Of a stretch of DNA of 38,958 nucleotides, positions 32,696-38,958 are shown one piece after another. This DNA comes from Bacteroidota bacterium (GTDB lineage Bacteria > Bacteroidota > Bacteroidia > Bacteroidales > Lentimicrobiaceae). The DNA lies in assembly GCA_009773455.1 (NCBI GenBank), contig WSXU01000033.1:1-38958 (forward strand). Direction: 5' to 3'. The notes under the pieces are model-generated. The model was not told the DNA's origin and ran no database searches. It was given only the letters and a program-made list of their open reading frames with translations. Every line of letters begins with the position of its first letter. The first letter of the stretch is position 1. Made by a program: the position numbers and the translations under genes.

Positions 32696-35074
32696 TCAGA
32701 ACGGGTATCCAATTCCGAAGTTCCAGTTAATATCCTTAATCTGGAACCGCCTCAGGCTTATCCATCTGTTGTCGCTGCTTTTTCCGGGATCGTAAAGCGG
32801 CATACCCCCGTCGATTCTGAAGATAAAGAAGCTGAAATCGAACCTGAACCCGATGCCGGCATCAAATGCCAGTGTCGGAACCAGCCTGTTGAACCGGAAT
32901 TCACCTTCCGGAAAATCCTCATTCTTTTTAAGCAGCCATACATTTCCCGCATCTGTAAAGAGTGCTCCCTTAACAAAACTATAAATCGGAAAACGATATT
33001 CAAGGTTGGCTTCAATCCAGATATCCCCGATGTTTTCATAGGAAACGGAATCGTTGGCAACATAACCTCCGGGCCCAAGTGATCGCACCGGCCATCCCCT
33101 CAATCCGTTTGACCCGCCGGCAAAAAATCCTTTCTCAAACGGAAGTGAGGAAGAGTTCCCATAAGGAACGCCGATTCCGAAAGCGGCCCGGTAAACGACC
33201 TTCTGATTTTCAGTCAGCGGACGGTAATAACGGAAGTCAAAATCACTCCTCAGGTACTGTGCATAGCGTATTCCAAACAGGGTATAATCTCCGTTTTCAT
33301 CTTTCTCAGCTTTGCTGAGATTGCTTGTCAGGTTCAGAACATTCCCCGCGGATTCCAGGTTAATCCTGAAATAGAAGAAGTTCTTCTTTGCCATCAGATT
33401 CTGGTTATTGAAAATATAAGAGTATTTCAACGCCATGATCAGGTGGTCGGTATACTGGGTCAGCAGCTTCGGGTCATTTAATCCGGTAAGATATTCAGTA
33501 AAGAGGCTATCGCGGTCGATGCTGATGGAACTGATGTCAACAGGAGAAAAAATGTGCCTGGTTGTGAGCGATGAATTCCATTCATAGCCAATAGAAGCAG
33601 AGGCAATGTACCTGAGATATTCCACTTTATTCTGTGAATTAAGCCCGAGTGCTATGCTTGTTTTAGCGCGGGCATTTTCAATTGATTTTCTGATTCTGAA
33701 CGGGCTTACAATCCGGGGAAAGTCGATGCCGGTCTGAATGCCGAATTCGTGAGAATTAAACAGGGCCTGACCCTCATTTCCACCGACACCAAGTGAAGGT
33801 TGAATTTCGAATGCACCGTGCAGTTTCAGTTTCAGCGTTTCAGCACCCCTGAATATATTGCGGTTACGGTAGTTTAAGCTTCCTCCCAACCCAACAAATC
33901 CTCCCGAGTTGGTCCCTTCAGCTTCAACGGTAAACATATTGACAGGCGCCCTTACCAGTTTTATTTCACAATCGAGCAGGGCCAGTCCGGCCGGGACATA
34001 TACTCCTGTCATCCTTGAAGGAACGACATTAACAGAGGCATAACGTGTCAGCGACATGTTCTGCATCATGTTGTAGGTCAGGTTGATATTTTTCTGACTG
34101 AACGGCTCGTAAGGCCTGATAAATACCGACCTGCCCAATGCAGCCGGTCTGATCCTGAGCTTATCCCGGTAAAAAAGATAATAGTCCGGATTGCGTTTGC
34201 CTGTCGAATCCTGATGCCTGTAATAAGCAAGGGTATCATAAACTACCGCCGTATCTGAAACCTGAGTCCGCTGATTTGAATTGATAAATACGTTATTGAT
34301 ATAATAGCGGAGATGAGCGACCTCTGAAACAGAATCCCTGATTCCAGGAATGCTGTTCCTTACATTTTTGATGATAATATTCAGATTGGCTGTTCTGCTG
34401 CCTGAGCTGGTATCAACCTCGAAGAAAATGTAATCCCGCATAAAAGCATAATACCCCAGATCCTTCAGCTCCCGGGTTATCCGTTCCCTTTCATTTCCCA
34501 TCAGGTAAGCGTCATATTGTCCTCCGGATTTAAGGACAGTGCCTGACTTAATCTGTTCAACAAAATAACGGATGCTGTCATCCTTAATTGAATAACTGAT
34601 ATTTCCGAATTTAAACGGCTCTGAAGTATGGGTCTGATATTCCACGCTGGACCTGGCTCCTCTGAACCTGATTGTTCGCGTAACATAAGCACCGAAATAA
34701 CCTTTGTTGTTCAGGTATACTTTCATGGGCACCAGCGAATTGTCGACAAGTGCTGAATCGAGCAAAACCGGGGCTGCGCCGATTTGTTTTCGCACCCATT
34801 TTTTGAATTTTGAATCTCTTTTGCCTGAGAATGCATCATAGATCCATACCCGTTGCCGGAAAAGACCAAGAAATTTCCTGTTGGGCTTTGGCTGTGCGAA
34901 ATTGGTCAGGTCATAGGTTGAGATTCCCGGCCTGTCGGTTTTAACCACATTCCTGCTGAGAAGGTAACCACCTCTTTTTTGCACCCTGCGCGATGAGCTG
35001 CAGGCAGAAACAAGCAGCAGCAAAGTTACAGACAGGAATATCAGAAAAAGGTATCTGAAGGCGGATGTTGGCAT
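32696..35074 (-). CDS. tamL: TamL, lipoprotein BamA/TamA-family outer membrane protein
   Basis: 792 residues from the chosen start at 35074. An in-frame ATG at 35089 directly abuts a TAAATTTG box and would probably lie at or before the transcription start. The lipoprotein signal is FLSVTLLLLVSAC with C25. The N-terminal half holds POTRA-like domains (YFVEQIKSGTVLKSGGQYDA, RITRELKDLGYYAF). The C-terminal half is an Omp85 barrel with RGWPVRSLGPGGY (the conserved RGF/RGW loop) and an aromatic end, NFGIGYPF. In Bacteroidota this lipidated TamA relative, TamL, helps outer membrane protein assembly. The usual partner tamB is not seen in the window. Confidence 0.9.
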   Translation of the reverse strand: MPTSAFRYLFLIFLSVTLLLLVSACSSSRRVQKRGGYLLSRNVVKTDRPGISTYDLTNFAQPKPNRKFLGLFRQRVWIYDAFSGKRDSKFKKWVRKQIGAAPVLLDSALVDNSLVPMKVYLNNKGYFGAYVTRTIRFRGARSSVEYQTHTSEPFKFGNISYSIKDDSIRYFVEQIKSGTVLKSGGQYDAYLMGNERERITRELKDLGYYAFMRDYIFFEVDTSSGSRTANLNIIIKNVRNSIPGIRDSVSEVAHLRYYINNVFINSNQRTQVSDTAVVYDTLAYYRHQDSTGKRNPDYYLFYRDKLRIRPAALGRSVFIRPYEPFSQKNINLTYNMMQNMSLTRYASVNVVPSRMTGVYVPAGLALLDCEIKLVRAPVNMFTVEAEGTNSGGFVGLGGSLNYRNRNIFRGAETLKLKLHGAFEIQPSLGVGGNEGQALFNSHEFGIQTGIDFPRIVSPFRIRKSIENARAKTSIALGLNSQNKVEYLRYIASASIGYEWNSSLTTRHIFSPVDISSISIDRDSLFTEYLTGLNDPKLLTQYTDHLIMALKYSYIFNNQNLMAKKNFFYFRINLESAGNVLNLTSNLSKAEKDENGDYTLFGIRYAQYLRSDFDFRYYRPLTENQKVVYRAAFGIGVPYGNSSSLPFEKGFFAGGSNGLRGWPVRSLGPGGYVANDSVSYENIGDIWIEANLEYRFPIYSFVKGALFTDAGNVWLLKKNEDFPEGEFRFNRLVPTLAFDAGIGFRFDFSFFIFRIDGGMPLYDPGKSSDNRWISLRRFQIKDINWNFGIGYPF

Positions 35075-35393
35075 ATCGGGGAATAACATGCAAATTTAAT
35101 GCAAACTTGTCACACTCCTGACTTTTACCGGGAATTAGTGTACAAGTGCAGCTATTCAATTTAATATCAGGAATTTAAGGCCAGCCAGCGAATGATAAGC
35201 CTTTGATTGCTATTCAGGATTCAGCGTTTAGGAAAGTTCATTTATATCTTCCCGATATTTTACCAGAATTTTTAATACTGCATAAATGAAACCGTTAACT
35301 GAATATAGAGTTTGGATATATTTACTTTACCGTTTCATACGTTGAAGAACCTGCATGTATTACAATCAATCATTTATTAAACGAGAAAAAGCA
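35075..35393. other. 319-bp AT-rich intergenic region between tamL and the FemAB-like gene
   Basis: Holds the tamL -7 candidate at its left end. The remainder is AT-rich with an imperfect dyad (ATGAAAC..GTTAAC near 35286 and TTTACCGTTTCAT near 35327). No gene or RNA is recognised. Confidence 0.45.
35091..35098 (-). promoter_or_regulatory. Candidate -7 box (TAAATTTG) for tamL
   Basis: Fits TAnnTTTG on the minus strand, one base upstream of the upstream candidate ATG. If used, transcription would start near that codon, leaving 35074 as the real start with a leader of about 10 bases. No clear -33 box. Confidence 0.4.
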
Positions 35394-36368
35394 TCAGGGC
35401 CTTTCTTTTACCATGGGTAATGTGAAATTTATGTTTCTGACTATTTTGTATACCCTGTTCAACATCTTGAAATGAAGACTTAACCGGTTAAATCTCAATC
35501 CGGGATAACTGACGCATACAGAACCAAAGCTTTTATAAAACCTGGCCAGACTGGGATCGTTTGATCCTTCAAAATCGAGGGTAAGATGGTTTCCTGACAG
35601 GTCTTGGATAAAATGATCAATCAGCATAAACATTGCTCCTTTTTCTTTTGCAGTCTCATTGGTAGCTGAGAACAGAAATATGGCTTTCCGGTGGCTGAAA
35701 ACAACAATTGCACCTGCACACAAGGTATTTTCTGAAGTATAGGCACCGTAGCAGATGGCCTTCCTGTTAACAATACATTCATAGGCAAGCCTGATAAACC
35801 TCCTGTAATCATTCTCGGTCAGATTCCTGAATTGTTTCCCTTTGTTATCCCTGAATAACCGGACAATCTCTTCTGGTTTAATGCTTGAGGAAATGCTGAT
35901 GTTATTCCGGATTGCCTTGGCGATGTTCCGGCTTGTGTTCTGCGAATAACCTTTTTTCAGTATTTCGTAAGGCTCAATCAAATCGAGCTCATGATTAAGA
36001 TTATCCACGAGTTGCCATTTTATACGGTCGGGCTTATTGTAAGCATTCAGGTTGATCTCTGCGAACTTATATCTCTTTGGGATCGCCGAAAGGAACTCTT
36101 CAACAATCTGCGGAGTAATGTGCAGGATTGAGAATATGCCAAGTTGCTGTGTGAAAAATGGCTGATAAAGATACCAGATTCCGAATTTTTTCCTGAATGT
36201 CAGTGGAAAAACAGATTCGTATTCACCAGAAATCAAGGCATCCCATTCATCACACACAATATCCAGGTACCATGAAAAGGCATAAATATTTCCATTGACT
36301 GACTGCCCGATGCAGTTGTCCCAGGCCGCCTTATCCAGATCCTTGTGTTCTACCAGCCGGATATCCAT
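35394..36368 (-). CDS. GNAT/FemAB-like acyltransferase
   Basis: 324 residues, soluble. The layout fits the FemAB/BioF2-like double-GNAT family: an N-terminal segment with WDNCIGQSVNGNIYAFSWYLD and PLTFRKKFGIWYLYQPFF, and a second half with KGKQFRNLTENDYRRF, CAGAIVVFSHRKAIFLFSAT, KGAMFMLIDHFI and LTLDFEGSNDPSLARFYKSFG. The last motif is typical. Such proteins transfer acyl or aminoacyl groups, in peptidoglycan or lipid modification among others. The substrate here is unknown. It is encoded 12 bases after ispF, so co-transcription is likely. Confidence 0.8.
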   Translation of the reverse strand: MDIRLVEHKDLDKAAWDNCIGQSVNGNIYAFSWYLDIVCDEWDALISGEYESVFPLTFRKKFGIWYLYQPFFTQQLGIFSILHITPQIVEEFLSAIPKRYKFAEINLNAYNKPDRIKWQLVDNLNHELDLIEPYEILKKGYSQNTSRNIAKAIRNNISISSSIKPEEIVRLFRDNKGKQFRNLTENDYRRFIRLAYECIVNRKAICYGAYTSENTLCAGAIVVFSHRKAIFLFSATNETAKEKGAMFMLIDHFIQDLSGNHLTLDFEGSNDPSLARFYKSFGSVCVSYPGLRFNRLSLHFKMLNRVYKIVRNINFTLPMVKERP

Positions 36369-36380
36369 GCGCTTTTCAGT

Positions 36381-36866
36381 TTATCTGTATAACAGTACTA
36401 CCGCCCAGGCCTGTATACCTTCCTCACGACCGGTAAAACCCAAATGTTCGGTAGTGGTGGCTTTCACCGAAACCGTTCCTTCTTCAGAAGCTGTAAGCTG
36501 CTGTATCTGTAACACCATTTCATCAATAAACCCTGCGATTCTGGGTTTCTGAAGGGCAACAGTACAGTCGATGTTTCCAACTTTCCATCCATCTGCTCCA
36601 ATCAGTTTCATTGTTTTTTCAACCAGTACCCGACTATCGATATCTTTATAATCAGTTGAAGTATCAGGAAAATGATGTCCGATGTCTTTCAGACCTGCAG
36701 CACCTAAAAAAGCATCACAAATGGCATGCAACAGCACATCAGCATCTGAATGTCCAAGTGCTCCCTTGTTGTGTTCAATCCTGATTCCGCCAATGATCAG
36801 TGGCCTTCCTTCAACCAGTTGATGCACATCATATCCGAATCCTATCCTGTATGGGAACATAGCCAT
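36381..36866 (-). CDS. ispF: 2-C-methyl-D-erythritol 2,4-cyclodiphosphate synthase
   Basis: 161 residues, normal length. Active-site motifs are RIGFGYDVHQL with the zinc-binding Asp and His, GHSDADVLLHAICDAFLG, GLKDIGHHFPDT, and the C-terminal SVKATTTEHLGFTGREEG. It makes the cyclic diphosphate of the MEP isoprenoid pathway. M3 is an alternative start. Followed at 12 bases by the FemAB-like gene. Confidence 0.97.
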   Translation of the reverse strand: MAMFPYRIGFGYDVHQLVEGRPLIIGGIRIEHNKGALGHSDADVLLHAICDAFLGAAGLKDIGHHFPDTSTDYKDIDSRVLVEKTMKLIGADGWKVGNIDCTVALQKPRIAGFIDEMVLQIQQLTASEEGTVSVKATTTEHLGFTGREEGIQAWAVVLLYR

Positions 36867-37021
36867 TGTTTTGTTTAACCTGTTATGGTGTCAGTTGTGG
36901 TAAGGAAGTGTAAAACTAACGAATTCTGCAGACCAGAGTGTATTTCAGGCTGAAAAAAGGTCCAGTTTTATTGGTAAATCCCTGCAAACTTAAAAAAGAT
37001 GATTTTTTTTTCAGAAATCTA

Positions 37022-37051
37022 TTGCAGTATTGAAATATGTGTGTAAATTTG
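37022..37051 (+). promoter_or_regulatory. Promoter of tRNA-Val
   Basis: TTG (37022-37024) and TAAATTTG (37044-37051) are separated by 19 bases, a good match to the Bacteroidota -33/-7 promoter. The tRNA starts 62 bases downstream. Confidence 0.75.
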
Positions 37052-37113
37052 CAGCCTCATTTGGGAGAACGACTTATCCCGGATTACCTGAATTGTCAGG
37101 GAATTTTATAAAT

Positions 37114-37188
37114 GGGAGCATAGCTCAGCTGGTTCAGAGCACCTGCCTTACAAGCAGGGGGTCACAGGTTCGAACCCTGTTGCTCCCA
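37114..37188 (+). tRNA. tRNA-Val (anticodon TAC)
   Basis: A complete 75-base cloverleaf. The acceptor GGGAGCA pairs with TGCTCCC, the D-arm contains AGCTGGTTCAGAGC, the anticodon arm CCTGC-CTTACAA-GCAGG holds TAC, and the T-arm is ACAGG-TTCGAAC-CCTGT. The discriminator is A, then CA follows, so CCA is not fully encoded. The 3' part of this gene and its terminator are repeated twice downstream. Confidence 0.96.
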
Positions 37189-37215
37189 CAAAGAAGCCAC
37201 TTAACGTGGCTTTTT
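37169..37215 (+). repeat. 47-bp direct repeat, copy 1 (tRNA-Val 3' end plus terminator)
   Basis: It runs from the T-loop of tRNA-Val through the terminator stem into the T-tract. It is identical over 47 bases to 37742-37788, 573 bases downstream. The layout resembles attachment-site duplication at a tRNA 3' end. Confidence 0.9.
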
Positions 37216-37216
37216 T
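37194..37216 (+). terminator. Terminator of tRNA-Val
   Basis: AAGCCAC and GTGGCTT form a 7-bp stem with loop TTAAC, followed by T-residues through 37216. It begins a few bases after the tRNA. Confidence 0.85.
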
Positions 37217-37222
37217 CCGTTT

Positions 37223-37677
37223 ATGCCATTTCTATATATATTATATAACTGTTGTCCGGTTAAATTTTATTGAATATTCTGTAATGCTTGATATATCTCG
37301 TCCCTAAGGGACTTATGTTAAATGGGGGTTACTTTTTATTCTACCAAAATATCGTCCCTCTGGGACTGTCCCGTTAGGGACCCCGCCATGGCGGGGGTAG
37401 AGTCCCGTATGGGACGAAATATATTTTTTACCGGACAATAATAATTTTATATTCTGAAAATCTGGACAAGTATTATGTTGGTTCAACCAATGATACTGTT
37501 GAGGAAAGAGTATACAAACACAACAACAGTCATAAAGGATTCACTTCAGTAGCTTCGGACTGGCATCCTGCATATTCGGAATACTTTACAGACTATCCAG
37601 CAGCGCTGTTAAGGGAGAAAGAGATAAAAAGGTGGAAGAGTCGCAAAATGATAGAACGATTGATTAATCCTTTATAA
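37223..37677 (+). pseudogene. GIY-YIG nuclease gene, interrupted and without a usable start
   Basis: Bases 37441-37677 encode the body of a small GIY-YIG protein: ILYSENLDKYYVGSTND with the YIG half-motif, an EERVYKHNN segment with the catalytic-type Arg, KGFTS, and LREKEIKRWKSRKMIERL with the Glu helix, ending at TAA 37675-37677. The frame upstream has no ATG, GTG or TTG before a stop at 37375. At 37223 an ATG begins MPFLYILYN, the expected N-terminus with the GIY-type tyrosine, but in another frame. Between the two halves lies the 187-bp palindromic element, so the gene appears split by insertion. The intact family is 80-100 residues and common in Bacteroidota. Function in this copy is presumably lost. 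That 37223 is the original start is an inference. Confidence 0.75.
37252..37438. mobile_element. 187-bp palindromic repetitive (REP/MITE-like) element
   Basis: Terminal inverted repeats TTGTCCGGT (37252-37260) and ACCGGACAA (37430-37438) bound a segment packed with short palindromes. These are GTCCCTAAGGGAC (37300-37312), GTCCCTCTGGGAC (37354-37366), GTCCCGTTAGGGAC (37368-37381), CCCCGCCATGGCGGGG (37381-37396) and GTCCCGTATGGGAC (37402-37415). An outer inverted repeat of about 20 bases (ATATCTCGTCCC near 37293, GGGACGAAATAT near 37411) folds the whole element. It has no coding capacity, so it would be non-autonomous. No exact target duplication is seen. Confidence 0.7.
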
Positions 37678-37764
37678 GCTGGTTCAGTGCATCCCGACTG
37701 GAAGTCGGGAGGGTCACAGAGCCTGTCCCGGATTTTCGGGATTCGAACCCTGTTGCTCCCACAA
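37677..37764 (+). pseudogene. Chimeric tRNA-like sequence derived from tRNA-Val
   Basis: It directly follows the GIY-YIG stop codon. AGCTGGTTCAG (37677-37687) matches the tRNA-Val D-arm, GGGTCACAG (37711-37719) the variable region, and 37742 onward the T-loop and acceptor 3' half. The anticodon arm is different (CCCGA-CTGGAAG-TCGGG, with GGA in anticodon position). A 22-base insert with its own TCCCG/CGGGA stem sits in the T-stem. The 5' acceptor strand is missing. It cannot be a normal tRNA. Confidence 0.75.
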
Positions 37765-37788
37765 AGAAGCCACTTAACGTGGCTTTTT
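37742..37788 (+). repeat. 47-bp direct repeat, copy 2 (tRNA 3' end plus terminator)
   Basis: Identical to 37169-37215 and includes a second terminator hairpin (AAGCCAC 37767-37773, GTGGCTT 37779-37785, T-tract to 37788). It closes the unit carrying the GIY-YIG gene. Confidence 0.9.
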
Positions 37789-37801
37789 CTTATTTATACA
37801 A

Positions 37802-37866
37802 TGTCCGGCATCTCCAAGATCCGAACCCTGTTAAACCTACAAAAAAAAGCCACTTAATGTGGCTTT
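37802..37866 (+). repeat. Third, decayed copy of the tRNA-end/terminator module
   Basis: Bases 37818-37866 align with the 47-bp repeat with several substitutions (CCGAACCCTGTT then AAGCCAC-TTAAT-GTGGCTT). The similarity extends upstream to about 37802 into the T-stem insert of copy 2 (about 22 of 29 bases by eye). It is therefore a descendant of a copy-2-like sequence, not of the plain tRNA. Confidence 0.7.
37841..37865 (-). terminator. Terminator of porV, formed by the decayed module
   Basis: On the minus strand AAGCCAC and GTGGCTT form a 7-bp stem with loop ATTAA, followed by a run of eight T. It lies 23 bases beyond the porV stop codon, so a repeat remnant seems to serve as the porV terminator. 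Confidence 0.75.
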
Positions 37867-37888
37867 ATAATCTTCATCAATGCAAATC

Positions 37889-38958
37889 TTATTTTGCCGA
37901 TTGCTTCTGGAAAGCATCAAAATCGAAATGCAGGGTAAACCTGAGTGTATTTTCGAGTGGGTTATTGGCCTGACCACCTGTAGGAATGAGGTAAGCAAAA
38001 TCAAGTCCGAATACATTATACCGAAGACCGGCACCAAGTGTGAAGAACTTCCTGTTACCCTTGGTTGAGTGCTCATTAAAATAACCGCCCCTGATGGCAA
38101 ACTGCTTGTCATACCAGTATTCCACACCAACAGCGATGGCAATTTCGTGCATCTCTTCCTTGAATCCGCCCGGAGCATCATAGAATGACTGAAGCATACC
38201 GGCAGGCACTGAAACATCGGGATTCATCCCGAATTTAATAACCCCATCGCCATTACCATCAACTGAATCAAGGTAGTAAACCGGAGGGGTCGGAATCAGC
38301 AGTTTATTGATATCAACCATAAACGAAAGCCTGTTGTAATCATCAACATCGAGTGTCAGCGATGGACCTATCCGGAGGTTAGTGGGGATAAAGTCGCGCT
38401 CTGTATTGGTTGAGTAGGAAATCTTTGCACCTATATTACTGATGTTCAAACCCCAGGCGAAATAACCCTCCATATTTTTAAACTCAAGGTCATGCCTCGA
38501 ATAAACGGCAATATCAGCAGCATATGTATTCCCGGGCTTAGTGGCAGAGCCGCTTACTTCCTGGCCCTGGGTAAGGTTGGAATGAATGTATCGTGCGGTG
38601 ATCGCCCCTGACAGGTTATCGGTTAGTTTCCTTGAATAACCTCCGGTTAAGGCGAATTCGTTCGGCCGGAAATTTCCTATAGTTTCACCCTGAATATCGG
38701 TAAAAGTAATGTCACCCAAAGAGAAGTAAAGCAGTGATCCGGAAATAACCTGATCGTTCGCCAGTTTTTTATAACCGGTCAGATAAGCAAGGTTGATATC
38801 ACTGACCAGCGCCCTTAACCAGGGGCTGTATGACAGAGAAAATCCCATATCACCATCAATGTAGGTATATTTCGCCGGATTCCAGTGTAATGAATTGGCA
38901 TCCGGGTCTGATGAAACCCCAACCTCTCCCATTCCACCGGCACGTGCATCCGGGGCTA
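37889..38958 (-). CDS. porV: PorV, T9SS outer membrane protein (5' truncated by the window)
   Basis: 355 residues are visible and the frame is open to the window edge; the Met at 38932 is internal. The edge encodes APDARAGGMGEVGVSSDPDA, then NSLHWNPAKYTY, the classic start of mature PorV (LptO/PG27). It goes on as a FadL-like barrel (LSFSLSYSPWL-type strands, AITARYIHSNL, FAIRGGYFNEHSTKGNRKFF, TLGAGLRYNVFGLDFAYLIP) and ends TLHFDFDAF. PorV shuttles substrates from the SprA translocon to the attachment complex in type IX secretion. The signal peptide and probably porU lie outside the window. Confidence 0.95.
   Translation of the reverse strand, partial: APDARAGGMGEVGVSSDPDANSLHWNPAKYTYIDGDMGFSLSYSPWLRALVSDINLAYLTGYKKLANDQVISGSLLYFSLGDITFTDIQGETIGNFRPNEFALTGGYSRKLTDNLSGAITARYIHSNLTQGQEVSGSATKPGNTYAADIAVYSRHDLEFKNMEGYFAWGLNISNIGAKISYSTNTERDFIPTNLRIGPSLTLDVDDYNRLSFMVDINKLLIPTPPVYYLDSVDGNGDGVIKFGMNPDVSVPAGMLQSFYDAPGGFKEEMHEIAIAVGVEYWYDKQFAIRGGYFNEHSTKGNRKFFTLGAGLRYNVFGLDFAYLIPTGGQANNPLENTLRFTLHFDFDAFQKQSAK

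Noticed and set aside
37677-37764. Functional tRNA-Ser (GGA)
   Set aside because: GGA stands in the anticodon position, but the 5' acceptor strand is absent, the T-stem is broken by an insert, and the long variable arm of tRNA-Ser is missing.

Overview
The window reads as a chromosomal segment of a Bacteroidota bacterium, probably of the Bacteroidales/Marinilabiliales type; the genus cannot be told from sequence alone. The evidence is protein content (type IX secretion parts PorV, PorT and the plug protein; the lipoprotein TamL; FISUMP and S74 surface proteins; a Bacteroidota-style Na+-NQR operon) together with repeated -7 boxes of the form TAnnTTTG, some with a TTG/TTTG box 19-21 bases upstream, and the near absence of Shine-Dalgarno sequences.

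Layout. 1-4580 (+): three consecutive exported-protein genes: an S74/endosialidase-chaperone C-terminus cut by the window edge, a protein with five tandem Fn3-like repeats and a FISUMP domain, and an acidic MopE-like repeat protein. 4743-9926 (-): a very large soluble hybrid histidine kinase (PocR-type sensor, nine PAS domains, kinase core, receiver). 10262-11134 (-): a lipoprotein of the endonuclease/exonuclease/phosphatase fold. 11386-12469 (+): a two-gene unit of a pentapeptide-repeat protein and a GyrI-like protein. 12730-14106 (-): T9SS plug protein, followed by a 7-bp tandem repeat.

14456-21710: the complete nqrABCDEF operon (+), a terminator, apbE (+) and, convergent with it, nqrM (-). 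This is a full set for building the sodium-pumping NADH:quinone oxidoreductase: six subunits, the flavin transferase that attaches FMN to NqrB and NqrC, and the small cysteine-rich maturation factor.

21825-36866 is almost all on the minus strand and mostly housekeeping: a TrmH-family RNA methyltransferase, rpsF-rpsR-rplI, wecB, radC, tRNA-Glu with rpsT, an unrecognised conserved-looking protein, a COG2509-like FAD protein, porT, a heptose-7-phosphate kinase, a RecD-like helicase, tamL, a FemAB/GNAT-like protein and ispF.

37022-38958 is the most unusual part. An intact tRNA-Val gene with promoter and terminator is followed by a broken GIY-YIG nuclease gene. That gene appears interrupted by a 187-bp element made of short palindromes. 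After it comes a chimeric tRNA-like sequence ending in a perfect 47-bp repeat of the tRNA-Val 3' end plus its terminator, and then a third, decayed copy of the same tRNA-end/terminator module. This looks like the footprint of a minimal nuclease-plus-tRNA-end mobile element. The last gene, porV (-), is cut by the window edge and probably uses the third module as its terminator.
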